Source: Chitinophaga jiangningensis
Lineage (GTDB): Bacteria > Bacteroidota > Bacteroidia > Chitinophagales > Chitinophagaceae
Length of the DNA: 64,000 bases
Reading direction: 5' to 3'
Assembly: GCF_900142605.1 (NCBI RefSeq)
Contig: NZ_FRBL01000005.1
Span: 571,716-635,715 of the forward strand
The position numbers and the translations under genes were made by a program. This document shows positions 9,759 to 18,442 of this stretch, in pieces. Below the pieces are notes generated by a model that did no database searches, was not told the origin of the DNA, and saw only the letters and a program-made list of their open reading frames with translations. The stretch's first letter is position 1. Every line of letters begins with the position of its first letter.

Positions 9759-9790
9759 CAAAAATAGAATAAAATAGTTGTAACTGCAAA
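9759..9790 (-). promoter_or_regulatory. Promoter of the ppiD-like gene
   Basis: On the minus strand TTTG (9790-9787) and TATTTTTG (9766-9759) are 20 bp apart, matching the Bacteroidota vegetative promoter TTTG-N~19-TAnnTTTG. It lies about 30 bp before the ATG. Confidence 0.6.
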
Positions 9791-10400
9791 AGAGTATTTT
9801 TTATGGTGAAACTCAATACAGCAAAGGGTTTGAGCTACTTATAACACTTTTATGTACTGCTATTCATTAACAGGTTTTCCACAATAAACCACATTTTGGG
9901 GGAAGTGATTTCACGCACTGTGAATTACTTTCATAACCGCTTTGGGCGCTGTATTTTTGCAGGAAGGAGGTGAGAAACGGGAGACAACCTTATTCACAAT
10001 TGTGAAAAAGTGGAAAATTACAATCCACAGGATTTTGTGAATAAAATAGGCCGTAACAGCGTGTATATCAATTTTGGCGGTTTTTCATTCCGACGTGTTT
10101 TTTTTCCACAATTGATGTGTAAAAACCCCTGTAAAACGTAAAATAAGGTGGGAAAAGGTGCCTTTGTCCACAGGTAAAACTAATTTTGTTTTTATGCCAA
10201 AAGTTTCCCTTAGGATTTCAAAATGTGAATTGTGGATTGTTAATGTCATCTTTTAACAATTTCCTAATAGGGTGTATAGTGAAAAGATTTACACGGAGAA
10301 GGTTATCCACCTATGTGGATGAAAGTGACGAAATTCAGCAGTAGCGCGGAAAGAGGGTGTTAATTTTGATGTGGATAATGAAGACAAAAGGAATAACAAC

Positions 10401-10408
10401 TACATTTG
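10401..10408 (+). promoter_or_regulatory. -7 element of nadA promoter
   Basis: TACATTTG matches the Bacteroidota -7 box TAnnTTTG about 90 bp before nadA. No well-spaced -33 TTTG is seen. Confidence 0.35.
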
Positions 10409-10496
10409 TATCAAGGTCAGAAATTTAATTTCCACATATTCACAGCCCTAATAGTAGTGGGTTTTTCTTTTTAAATATTTAAATAGATATATAGTC

Positions 10497-11504
10497 ATGA
10501 TTATAGATTTTGCCACCGCAAAAAAAAATTTGCAACACAATGGATTTTTGGATATACCGGTGGACCCATCTCTGGATTTGTTTGCAGCGATCGAAGATTT
10601 GAAAAAACGTAAAAATGCCATCATCCTCGCGCACTACTATCAGGAGCCGGATATCCAGGATATTGCAGATTACATCGGTGACAGTTTGGGACTGGCCCAG
10701 GCTGCTGCAAAGACGGATGCGGATATCATCGTATTTGCCGGAGTACATTTCATGGCCGAAACTGCAAAAATTCTGAGCCCACAGAAAAAAGTACTGTTGC
10801 CGGACCTGAAAGCAGGCTGCTCGTTGGCCGATAGTGCACCACCAGAACTGTTCAAGAAGTTTCGCGATAAATACCCTGATCACATTGTGATTTCCTATGT
10901 GAACTGTTCTGCAGGTATGAAAGCGCTCAGCGATATCATCTGTACCTCGTCAAATGCCGAAAAAATCATCGAAAGCGTCCCCAAGGACCAGCCGATCATT
11001 TTTGCCCCCGACAGGAATTTAGGGGCTTATTTGGTCAAAAAAACGGGTAGAGACATGGTTTTGTGGAACGGTGCATGCATGGTGCATGAGATCTTCTCCC
11101 TGGAAAAAATCATGAAATTGAAGGTTCGTCACCCGAAAGCGAAGATAGTGGCTCATCCGGAGTGTGAACCGGCTGTGCTGGAGGTGGCTGACTACATTGG
11201 ATCCACCACTGGCATTCTGAAATTCACCCAAAAGGACGATGCACAGGAATATATCGTGGTTACTGAAACCGGTATTCTTCACCAGATGCAAAAAGACAAT
11301 CCTAACAAAACATTTATTCCGGCTCCGCCAAATAATGCATGTGCCTGTAACGATTGTCCGCATATGAAATTGAACACATTAGAAAAACTCTATCTGTGTA
11401 TGGAATATGAAGAACCAGAAATAACCATGGATGAAAATCTCCGTAAGGCAGCTTTGAAACCGATCGAAAGAATGCTGGAGATAAGTGCAGCTGCTGGTTT
11501 ATAA
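10497..11504 (+). CDS. nadA: Quinolinate synthase
   Basis: NadA condenses iminoaspartate with dihydroxyacetone phosphate to quinolinate for NAD synthesis, using a [4Fe-4S] cluster. The 335 residues match the family. Visible signatures are ILAHYYQEPDIQDIADYIGDSL (read at about residues 41-62), a cysteine in the conserved LKAGCSLAD, VNCSAGMKA, WNGACMVHE, and the C-terminal CACNDCPHMKLNTLE. These supply the cluster cysteines. NadB is not next to it; nadD is in this window at 47138 but far away. The gene stands alone between two DnaA-box-rich gaps and ends at a strong terminator. Confidence 0.95.
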   Translation: MIIDFATAKKNLQHNGFLDIPVDPSLDLFAAIEDLKKRKNAIILAHYYQEPDIQDIADYIGDSLGLAQAAAKTDADIIVFAGVHFMAETAKILSPQKKVLLPDLKAGCSLADSAPPELFKKFRDKYPDHIVISYVNCSAGMKALSDIICTSSNAEKIIESVPKDQPIIFAPDRNLGAYLVKKTGRDMVLWNGACMVHEIFSLEKIMKLKVRHPKAKIVAHPECEPAVLEVADYIGSTTGILKFTQKDDAQEYIVVTETGILHQMQKDNPNKTFIPAPPNNACACNDCPHMKLNTLEKLYLCMEYEEPEITMDENLRKAALKPIERMLEISAAAGL

Positions 11505-11531
11505 TTGAGTTATCAACATTATTCACATTTT

Positions 11532-11568
11532 GAGAAGCCGTGTAATCACATTACACGGCTTTTCTTTT
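11532..11568 (+). terminator. Rho-independent terminator of nadA
   Basis: A perfect 12-bp stem (11535-11546 with 11550-11561, 3-base loop) extends by three more pairs and is followed by TTTCTTTTCT. It lies 30 bp after the nadA stop. Confidence 0.88.
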
Positions 11569-11783
11569 CTGTACGTAAAAATTATTAATTATCAATAAGT
11601 TATACTAGCAAATAATAAAATTTCCCTTTTTTCTTTCCCCACTGATTTCACAGGTTAACCTCTATCTGCACATACTTTTGCACAGCTTATGTTAAAAAAA
11701 GGCCGTAAACTAAAAAATGAGAGCCCTGAGGTTTTAAAATTTAAAATCGATCAAGGATAACCGCAGGAAATAAATTTTTATGC

Positions 11784-12671
11784 AATTCTCACAGGGTGAT
11801 TTGTATCGTGAGAATTTGATTTTCACATTGATTTTGGATAGAGGACAAAGAGAATTGATTGTCGCGCGCTGAAGAGCCTTTTAAACAAACCCGTTGAGAA
11901 TTGAATGGATTAAAATACTTCGGCATACCCGAACGAAGGAAGATCTCGTGCAAATCTAGCGGCCTTAATTTCTTTTTTTAGATTTTAACCACCTTATCCA
12001 CAGTTATCAACAATATATTTTCGTTTCCTTCATTTTTAGCTAAAAAGTTGAAAATGAAGGCGCTGAGAATTAAAAATTTTTTTTGGCACTGGCATAACCT
12101 CAGGAAAAAATTTTTTATGCAATTCTCAGAAGGAGGGTAGTGCATTGAGAATGAGATATTTGTAAATTATTTTGGCTGGTTTGTGGGAGGAATATTTGTG
12201 GCAGTATAAAGCCATTCCCATAGTATGAGTTGTGAGTGAGATATTTTCTATTTGTCCGTGGTTACCTCAGGCATTTTGATTTCATTAAAATCTCAGGCGA
12301 CATTTTTTCAAATTCAGGTTACTAATTCACATTTTCAGTGACCCGTTATCCACATTTTTGTGCATAACGCGCTCTTTTTTCCAAATTTTTTTTGTTTTCG
12401 TTTATAAAATAAAAATAAAGGCGCTGAGAATTAGTCGGGTGCAAATTTCCCGAGGTATCCCAATTGTTTTCTCAAATTTTCAATTCTCAGCGCTATAACA
12501 CTGCGCTGAGAATTTGGGGAATGTAGAGTAGTCCCAAGGCAGGTTTATTTCGTGTGATTCTCAGCGCATTGCCTAGCCGCTGAGAATCGCGTATTTTTTT
12601 TCACTATTTAATCTTGGTAGAGGATCAGATTTTTATCGAAACCTCAGAGCGCTGGTAGTGCCTTGAGAATT
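11784..12671. repeat. Twelve-copy TGAGAAT motif family, extended form GGCGCTGAGAATT
   Basis: TGAGAAT in either orientation occurs at 11784 (minus), 11809 (plus), 11895 (plus), 12064 (plus), 12121 (minus), 12146 (plus), 12425 (plus), 12482 (minus), 12507 (plus), 12557 (minus), 12581 (plus) and 12664 (plus). Six copies extend toward CGCTGAGAAT. Two form near-perfect inverted pairs: 12482-12493 with 12503-12514 (12-bp arms, 9-bp spacer) and 12556-12566 with 12578-12588 (11-bp arms). Two plus copies also share an A-rich lead-in (12051-12071, 12411-12432). About 0.1 copies would be expected by chance, so this is a real motif family of unknown role. Confidence 0.85.
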
Positions 12672-13635
12672 TAATATTTTTTAAGTAGTTGGAGTGTAGG
12701 GTAATTACCTTTTTCTGAAGGGCTTCATTAGCGGGTGAGATGCTGATAGTAGTAATTTTCCTTTGGTTACCCAGGGGAGATGTAATGGACGCAATTGTAA
12801 AGCGCTTAGTAAGGGCTTGAGCTTTTAACGTCTGAAGAAATCTTGGGATATGGAAGGAGAAAATGATTGGATCAATTGTCAGGGCTATATATTTTTTTCT
12901 AAAAATAATAAAATGGATTTCCAATATATTATGGGGATAAAGCCTTATCTATCAGCCAAAAATTCTTTTTTCTTTGTTTTTAGCCGCTGAATGTGGAAAA
13001 ATGGCAGGTTTTGAGCTCAAAAATTTTTTTTTCTTTTTATTGTTAATAAACAAAAGTCCATTTTCAAAATTTTTCCTTTTTTCCCCGAGGGGAAAATTTT
13101 GTGAATATCTGACAACTTTTACCACCCATTTTCCTGAAAATTTGTTTTTGTTTCCGAAATATGTGTATAAATGAAGGAATTTTTGGTCGGTTTACTAATT
13201 TCTACACTTATTTGAACTTCCTTCGTGTGATTGTCCACATTTATTTATGTCCAGGGAGACTTTAGTAATTTTTATATCTGGCAGCAGGCTAAAAGTGTCA
13301 ATAAACTAGGGTAAAACTTTATTTTTTGGGGAATAAAGGGACTTCTGGAAGTAAATCTGACAGTTAAAATTTCTATTTTTTCTGGTTTCTTCAATTTTTT
13401 CCACATTTTCCCATAACTAAAGCTTCAGTGGGAGGGAATTTTAAGGGTTTAACGCAAATTTTTTCTTTTTCGCCAGTGCTTTTTTGCTTTCACTAGTTAT
13501 TTTTCTGGCAGAACCGTTTTTTCAAAAAATTTTTTTGATTTTTTGTTGAGAAAATAGATTTATTAGTGGAGTTGAATGTAGGGAAGTCTGGAAGAAGAAG
13601 ATATAGGCGTGTAAGGGCAAAAAAAAGGTAGAGGA

Positions 13636-13872
13636 CTAAATTTCCTCTACCCAAATATGATCAGCTTCTGTTTTTCGGAGCGATAAATTGTAACCAGCTA
13701 CCATGATTGAAATTGGATCTCCGAGTGGCGCAACCTTCTCAATTTTCACTGTTTCTCCGGGTACGCAGCCCATTTCCATCAGCTTGATATGAAGATCGTC
13801 TTTTTCAAATTCTATTATCACTGCACTTTTACCTGTAGCAAGTGAGGACAATTTAATAATGGCATTTTTCAT
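13636..13872 (-). CDS. feoA: FeoA domain protein
   Basis: A 78-residue stand-alone FeoA, an SH3-like cytosolic protein that aids the FeoB ferrous-iron transporter. The typical pattern is visible: LSSLATGKSAVI, then IKLMEMGCVPGETVKIEKVAPLGDP (read across residues 30-54) and YNLSLRKTEADHIWV. Its likely partner feoB lies 25 kb away at 38982, so the pair is not in an operon here. The gene sits at the right edge of the AT-rich origin-like region and reads toward it. Confidence 0.9.
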   Translation of the reverse strand: MKNAIIKLSSLATGKSAVIIEFEKDDLHIKLMEMGCVPGETVKIEKVAPLGDPISIMVAGYNLSLRKTEADHIWVEEI

Positions 13873-14027
13873 TATCTGACAATTGGTCCGTTTATATTAA
13901 GATTCTGCATGGGGAATTATTCACAAGGACTACGTAACAAAGGTACCCCTGAACCTGCAATATGCAAAAAGAAACATTCCCAGTTGGGATTTTCATTTTA
14001 CTTTTACATCAATTTTAACAGTGGGTT

Positions 14028-14456
14028 ATGGCAATACAATTTACAGCACATGAAGTTAAGCTTGGCTTAAAAAACAGAACTAAACTCAAGGCATTCCTTA
14101 AAGATCTATTCAAGAGAGAGGGGCAAGGGCTTAGCGGCTTACACTATATCTTCTGCAGCGATGATTATTTACTGGAAATAAATAAGCAATTTCTGAATCA
14201 TGATACCTATACAGACATTGTAACTTTCGAAATGTCAGAAGATCCGGAGATAACAGAAGGCGAAATCTATGTTAGTATAGACAGAGTGATTGATAATGCA
14301 GCAAAATTTGGCGTTACAGAAGAACATGAGCTGCATCGGGTGATATTTCATGGTGCATTGCACTTATGTGGATACAAGGATAAAACTAAAAAGGAAGAGC
14401 AGTTGATGCGTGATAAAGAAGAGGAGAATCTGAAGTTATATTTTGGGTCGAAGTAA
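14028..14456 (+). CDS. ybeY: rRNA maturation RNase YbeY
   Basis: YbeY is a metal-dependent endoribonuclease needed for 16S rRNA 3'-end maturation and ribosome quality control. At 142 residues it is family length. The motif is HGALHLCGYKDKT: H108 and H112 are in place, but the third ligand of the usual HGxLHLxGYDH is Asp (D118) rather than His. The GYKD form looks like a lineage variant rather than damage, because the rest of the protein (NHDTYTDIVTFEMS, EGEIYVSIDRV) is well kept. Two parS-like sites start 19 bp after its stop. Confidence 0.9.
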   Translation: MAIQFTAHEVKLGLKNRTKLKAFLKDLFKREGQGLSGLHYIFCSDDYLLEINKQFLNHDTYTDIVTFEMSEDPEITEGEIYVSIDRVIDNAAKFGVTEEHELHRVIFHGALHLCGYKDKTKKEEQLMRDKEEENLKLYFGSK

Positions 14457-14474
14457 TCAGCCACTTATATGCGA

Positions 14475-14490
14475 TGTTCCACGTGGAACG
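14475..14490. other. parS: parS-like centromere site 1
   Basis: TGTTCCACGTGGAACG has a perfect 14-bp palindromic core (GTTCCACGTGGAAC) and differs by one base from the Pseudomonas-type parS TGTTCCACGTGGAACA bound by ParB. Confidence 0.75.
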
Positions 14491-14513
14491 TTCTGGATTT
14501 TTTAAAGCTGGAA

Positions 14514-14529
14514 TGTTTCACGTGGAACA
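14514..14529. other. parS: parS-like centromere site 2
   Basis: TGTTTCACGTGGAACA is one base from a perfect palindrome and a hybrid of the two common parS forms. It lies 39 bp (start to start) from site 1. Confidence 0.75.
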
Positions 14530-15569
14530 TTTATTTTAAGGCAGAGTTTACTAGTGATCACCTATAATTGGCGTGCAGTTATGAATGTATTTAACCGAGA
14601 AAGAATGAATGTTAACTTCAATTGTTTCTGATAATTCGACACTATTTAGGAGAGCTTGATACCTAAAATTGCTGCTAATAGTTAACTCGCTATTGTTTTT
14701 ATTTAACTATTTAAGGATGAATGCTAGTTTAGTATTTCAGAGTCCTAATGAATAGCCTCTGTAAAAATGGAGGTGCCACAACAGCAATCAATTTACCTGA
14801 AGATTGACTCTAATAATGCTGTACTATTTAGTAATGCTCAGGGGTAATGGTCATATGAGCACTAGATGATCCATGATATAACCTCAAAAATGTCTACGGT
14901 CTGGAATATGCTTAGGTTATTAATAGAAGCGTGTGCATATGGCTGTGCATGGTGAATAAGAAATCGATAGTAGGGAATGGACTATACAATTCAACTATTC
15001 AATAGCTATCTAATTACATTGTAAGGCTGATCAATTGCACACTTAGTATCAGGAGAACCTGGTCATCTGGCAGGTTGGCGAGGCAATTCGTTCATTTATA
15101 TTCACTAATTGTCCAGCAGGCAGCCAATCAGGAAAGTACTATCCATGCGCGGCCAGCAGAGCCATTCAATGTGTACTTATTGTAGCCGCGGTACCCTCGC
15201 TTATAGGCAGGGATGTGCAGGCCACCCATGAATGGAAGAGTAGGCCGGACCATATTGCGTGATCGGACATTGATTAAACCAGGTACACGTTAGCCCATTA
15301 ATAGAAGAGTAGGGCGGGTCATTTTCCGGGCGTAGACACGGATTAAACCAGATACACGTCAACCCATAAATGGAAGAGTAGATTGGACCATATTCCGTTA
15401 TTAGACGTTTATTTAACCAGGTACACATGCTTGCTTTTCCGTTAATTATTAAATCCTCCGCCAAAATGATCAACTAACCCACCTTAATTATTATATTAGT
15501 AAACCGGATAATTGTGATTGATATGACCTGAAAAACCGAGACCCTTAACCCTCAAACGCTTAAATTTTT
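14530..15569. other. 1.0-kb gene-free region right of the parS pair
   Basis: No credible gene is seen. The first ~700 bp show no recognisable structure apart from scattered TAACT/TTAACTAT-like AT-rich words. The second part holds the 69-bp tandem repeat listed separately. The only long open frame (15201-15473, minus) is a by-product of that repeat, whose period is a multiple of three. Confidence 0.7.
15225..15431. repeat. Three tandem copies of a 69-bp repeat
   Basis: Units start at 15225, 15294 and 15363, exactly 69 bp apart. Each contains CCCAT-N-AATGGAAGAGTAG-like, GGACCATATTCCG-like and ATTAAACCAGGTACAC-like blocks. Copies differ at roughly a fifth to a quarter of positions, so the array is old. 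No known function. Confidence 0.8.
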
Positions 15570-16175
15570 ATGGGATACTTTATTTTCTCCTACGCCATCG
15601 ACTATGACAAATTAAATCGTTCAATAGGCTCAAAGGACATAGCATTGTTGGAGAAGATTCAGCAATCGGATAAATTTCAGGAGTATGTAAACCAAGATTT
15701 ACCTGCTGATATAGGTACCGCTGAGGCACTGCGACAGATTATTAATGGACAGGCGCCTGATACCAGCTGTGCCCCCAGCTACTGGCATGCACTGATATGC
15801 CTGATTGATTATCTTGGGAAACCTGTGGGCTCAGGTGAAAGAATCGTGTTGAACTATGAAACAGACCTGATCAATCAAATCCTTCGGGAGGACTTCAAAG
15901 TAGACCTGGAAGTAGAGGAGGTATTGCTTAATGGTAAACTTGATATAGGGTTACCGTTACCTAATGATTGGCCGCTGTCCGGAATATTGCACCTGGGTGA
16001 TTTATTCCAGCTGCAGCTGGACCTATCCCATGTGAAATTATCTCATGAACATATTATTGTCACAACCGAAGAAGATGAAGAAGAAGCCCGTGTACTGGAT
16101 GGTATCCAAAGTCTGAAAGATAGTATTGATTATTGCCTGCAGCATAATAAGGTATTAATCTCCTTTTGTCACTAG
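15570..16175 (+). CDS. Hypothetical protein, resembles DUF7691
   Basis: A 201-residue soluble acidic protein with no signal peptide or membrane segment. The opening (MGYFIFSYAIDYDKLNRSIG) and the SYWHALICLIDYLG segment resemble the poorly characterised DUF7691 family; this is recall of family style, not a search. The C-terminal part contains an acidic run (EEDEEEARVLDG). It lies alone between parS sites 2 and 3, just upstream of mnmG, and ends 14 bp before parS site 3. Function unknown. Confidence 0.7.
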   Translation: MGYFIFSYAIDYDKLNRSIGSKDIALLEKIQQSDKFQEYVNQDLPADIGTAEALRQIINGQAPDTSCAPSYWHALICLIDYLGKPVGSGERIVLNYETDLINQILREDFKVDLEVEEVLLNGKLDIGLPLPNDWPLSGILHLGDLFQLQLDLSHVKLSHEHIIVTTEEDEEEARVLDGIQSLKDSIDYCLQHNKVLISFCH

Positions 16176-16189
16176 ACCTTCCTTTTTTA

Positions 16190-16205
16190 TGTTCCACGTG
16201 GAACA
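16190..16205. other. parS: parS-like centromere site 3 (perfect palindrome)
   Basis: TGTTCCACGTGGAACA is an exact match to the Pseudomonas-type parS, and the palindrome extends to 18 bp (16189-16206). It lies in the gap just upstream of mnmG. Confidence 0.85.
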
Positions 16206-16240
16206 TTGCATTTTATGGAAACATTCTCCCTACTTCTATG

Positions 16241-16248
16241 TAATTTTG
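16241..16248 (+). promoter_or_regulatory. -7 element of mnmG promoter
   Basis: TAATTTTG matches TAnnTTTG 17 bp before the mnmG ATG, implying a very short leader. A well-spaced -33 box was not found. Confidence 0.45.
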
Positions 16249-16264
16249 CACTTTCAATTTTAAT

Positions 16265-18133
16265 ATGTTTCCTTCATACGATATAATAGTTGTAGGTGCA
16301 GGGCACGCGGGTTGTGAAGCGGCTGCTGCTGCTGCCAATATGGGCTCAAAGGTGCTGCTTGTTACCATGAATATGCAGACAATTGCCCAGATGAGCTGTA
16401 ACCCTGCCATGGGTGGTATAGCGAAAGGACAAATTGTGCGTGAAATAGACGCCTTAGGCGGTTATTCAGGTATCATCACTGATCAATCCATGATACAGTT
16501 TCGCATGCTGAATCGTTCTAAGGGGCCTGCTATGTGGAGCCCAAGAACGCAGAACGACCGCATGCTGTTTGCTGCCAAATGGAGAGAAGCCCTGGAGAAA
16601 ACGCCGAATGTGGACTTCTACCAGGACATGGTTAAAGGCTTACTGGTGAAAGATGGCAGATGCTACGGGGTCGTGACTGGCCTCGGCCATGAAATTCAGG
16701 CCAAAGCAGTAGTACTTACCAATGGCACCTTCCTCAATGGGGTGATTCATATAGGTGAAAAACAGTTTGGCGGTGGCCGCGTAGCAGAGAAAGCTGCAAC
16801 CGGTATTACCGAGCAATTGGTATCACTGGGCTTTGAAAGCGACCGCCTCAAAACCGGAACTCCTCCAAGAATTGATGGCCGCAGCCTTGATTACTCCAAA
16901 ATGGAAGAGCAAAAAGGAGATGATGAAATCACCGGATTCTCTTACCTCGATATTCCTAAAATTAAACCAGCACAGCAACGTAGCTGCTGGATCACTTATA
17001 CCAGTGAAGCGGTACATGAAATGCTCCGTACCGGGTTCGACAGGTCCCCGATGTTCCAGGGTCGCATCCAGGGAACAGGCCCACGTTATTGCCCAAGTAT
17101 CGAAGATAAAATCAACCGCTTTGCAGAAAGAGAAAGACACCAGCTGTTCGTAGAACCAGAAGGATGGGATACCGTAGAAATCTATGTAAATGGCTTCTCT
17201 ACTTCCCTGCCGGAAGATGTGCAAATGAAAGCACTTCGTATGGTTCCCGGCTTCGAAAACGTGCGGATGTTCCGCCCGGGATATGCCATCGAATACGATT
17301 ATTTCCCACCTACCCAGCTGCAGTTTTCCCTGGAAACCAAACAGGTGCAGAACCTGTTTTTTGCCGGACAAATTAACGGTACCACCGGGTATGAAGAAGC
17401 AGCCTGCCAGGGTTTAATGGCGGGCATCAACGCGCACCTCAAAGCAACCGAACAGGATCCTTTTGTGCTCAAAAGAAGTGAAGCTTATATAGGTGTACTC
17501 ATCGACGACCTGATTAACAAAGGTACCGAAGAGCCTTACCGTATGTTTACTTCCAGAGCCGAATTCCGTACCCTGCTCCGTCAGGATAATGCGGACCTGC
17601 GACTCACAGAAAGAAGCTATAAAATGGGACTGGCCTCCGAAGAAAGAATGACCAGGGTACAACAGAAAAAAGATGGCGTTGAAAAAATCAAAACCATCCT
17701 GAAAGAACTCTCTGTTGAACCAGCAGAAATAGATGGATTATTACAGTCCAAATCTTCTGCTCCACTGACACAAAAACAAAGAGCTCACCAGATATTACTG
17801 CGCCCGGGACTCGACATTTTCTCCATGAAAAATGAAGTGCCTAAAATCGCAAAAGCCCTCGAAGGATTCGATAACGAAATATTAGAGGAAGCAGAAATCC
17901 AGGTGAAGTACGAAGTGTATATCGAAAAGGAAAATGAACTGGTTCAGAAAATGAGCCAGCTCGAAGACCTGATTATCCCCGATTCATTCGACTACGGAAA
18001 ACTGGTTTCCCTCTCCGCCGAGGCAAAACAGAAGTTCAATAAAATTCGCCCACGCACCCTCGGACAAGCGAGCCGAATCAGTGGCGTAAATCCAAGCGAT
18101 GTACAAATCCTCATGGTATACATGGGTAGATAA
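16265..18133 (+). CDS. mnmG: tRNA uridine-5-carboxymethylaminomethyl modification enzyme MnmG (GidA)
   Basis: MnmG is an FAD enzyme that, with the GTPase MnmE, adds carboxymethylaminomethyl groups to the wobble uridine of certain tRNAs. The 622 residues match the family. The N-terminal dinucleotide-binding motif VGAGHAGCEAA starts at about residue 10. Other family motifs are SCNPAMGGIAKG, GTFLNGVIHIGEK, GRSLDYSKMEEQ-like and GTTGYEEAACQG, with the C-terminal helical region that binds MnmE. In many bacteria this gene neighbours oriC, which agrees with the motifs upstream. It is followed by a strong terminator, so monocistronic. Confidence 0.97.
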   Translation: MFPSYDIIVVGAGHAGCEAAAAAANMGSKVLLVTMNMQTIAQMSCNPAMGGIAKGQIVREIDALGGYSGIITDQSMIQFRMLNRSKGPAMWSPRTQNDRMLFAAKWREALEKTPNVDFYQDMVKGLLVKDGRCYGVVTGLGHEIQAKAVVLTNGTFLNGVIHIGEKQFGGGRVAEKAATGITEQLVSLGFESDRLKTGTPPRIDGRSLDYSKMEEQKGDDEITGFSYLDIPKIKPAQQRSCWITYTSEAVHEMLRTGFDRSPMFQGRIQGTGPRYCPSIEDKINRFAERERHQLFVEPEGWDTVEIYVNGFSTSLPEDVQMKALRMVPGFENVRMFRPGYAIEYDYFPPTQLQFSLETKQVQNLFFAGQINGTTGYEEAACQGLMAGINAHLKATEQDPFVLKRSEAYIGVLIDDLINKGTEEPYRMFTSRAEFRTLLRQDNADLRLTERSYKMGLASEERMTRVQQKKDGVEKIKTILKELSVEPAEIDGLLQSKSSAPLTQKQRAHQILLRPGLDIFSMKNEVPKIAKALEGFDNEILEEAEIQVKYEVYIEKENELVQKMSQLEDLIIPDSFDYGKLVSLSAEAKQKFNKIRPRTLGQASRISGVNPSDVQILMVYMGR

Positions 18134-18156
18134 TTACTTCAAAAAAATTATCCCAC

Positions 18157-18189
18157 AAGAGGTAGCCGATTTTCGGCTACCTCTTTTTT
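18157..18189 (+). terminator. Rho-independent terminator of mnmG
   Basis: A 13-bp perfect stem (18157-18169 with 18173-18185) and 3-base loop are followed by TTTTTA. No gene or clear motif is seen in the ~250 bp between this and the sigma gene. Confidence 0.88.
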
Positions 18190-18442
18190 ATGCCCAATTG
18201 ATAAAAAAATAACCAAAATGGCCAAAAATTGACCTTCAGAAACGGGGAAAATTTCGATAAACGGTTCCTGATTGAGTACTTGTGTTCAAAAGAGGTGTGA
18301 TGGGCTAAAATCGGCTAAAAACGCTAAATTTGAGGATTGGATTATTTTTTCCCCGAAAGCAACCTCTTTCGCTTTTTACTCGTATCTAATGATCGAAAGT
18401 TCCGGGATATTGATCAGCTAACTGCCGGTTCAAAAAATATTC

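Larger units (their letters stand above)
9729..10496. other. Gene-free AT-rich region with six DnaA boxes (putative oriC, left part)
   Basis: No credible gene lies in these 768 bp. Six exact matches to the DnaA-box consensus TTWTNCACA are present: plus strand at 9875-9883, 9990-9998 and 10102-10110; minus strand at 10001-10009, 10036-10044 and 10370-10378 (the last is TTATCCACA). One-mismatch copies lie at 10303-10311 and 10314-10322. By chance well under one exact match would be expected. The region also holds promoters for the genes on each side. Reading it as an origin half is inference. Confidence 0.65.
11505..13635. other. 2.1-kb gene-free AT-rich region with DnaA boxes (putative oriC, right part)
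   Basis: No credible coding sequence is present between nadA and feoA. Exact DnaA boxes (TTWTNCACA) occur at 11519-11527, 11994-12002, 12346-12354 and 13397-13405; the middle two are perfect TTATCCACA. TTATCAACA variants follow at 11510-11518 and 12004-12012. A dense family of TGAGAAT motifs fills 11784-12671. From about 12990 to 13560 the plus strand is rich in long T-runs, a plausible DNA-unwinding element. Two short open frames here (12625-12924 minus, 12974-13174 plus) are low-complexity and look spurious. Origin function is inference from motif content. Confidence 0.65.

Noticed and set aside
12625..12924. 99-residue open frame, minus strand, in the origin-like gap
   Set aside because: Low-complexity AT-driven sequence overlapping the TGAGAAT repeats, with no recognisable domain.
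12974..13174. 66-residue open frame, plus strand
   Set aside because: Mostly F, L and K encoded by T and A runs; an artefact of base composition.
15201..15473. 90-residue open frame, minus strand, with internal peptide repeats
   Set aside because: Explained by the 69-bp tandem repeat, whose period keeps the frame open; no support as a protein.
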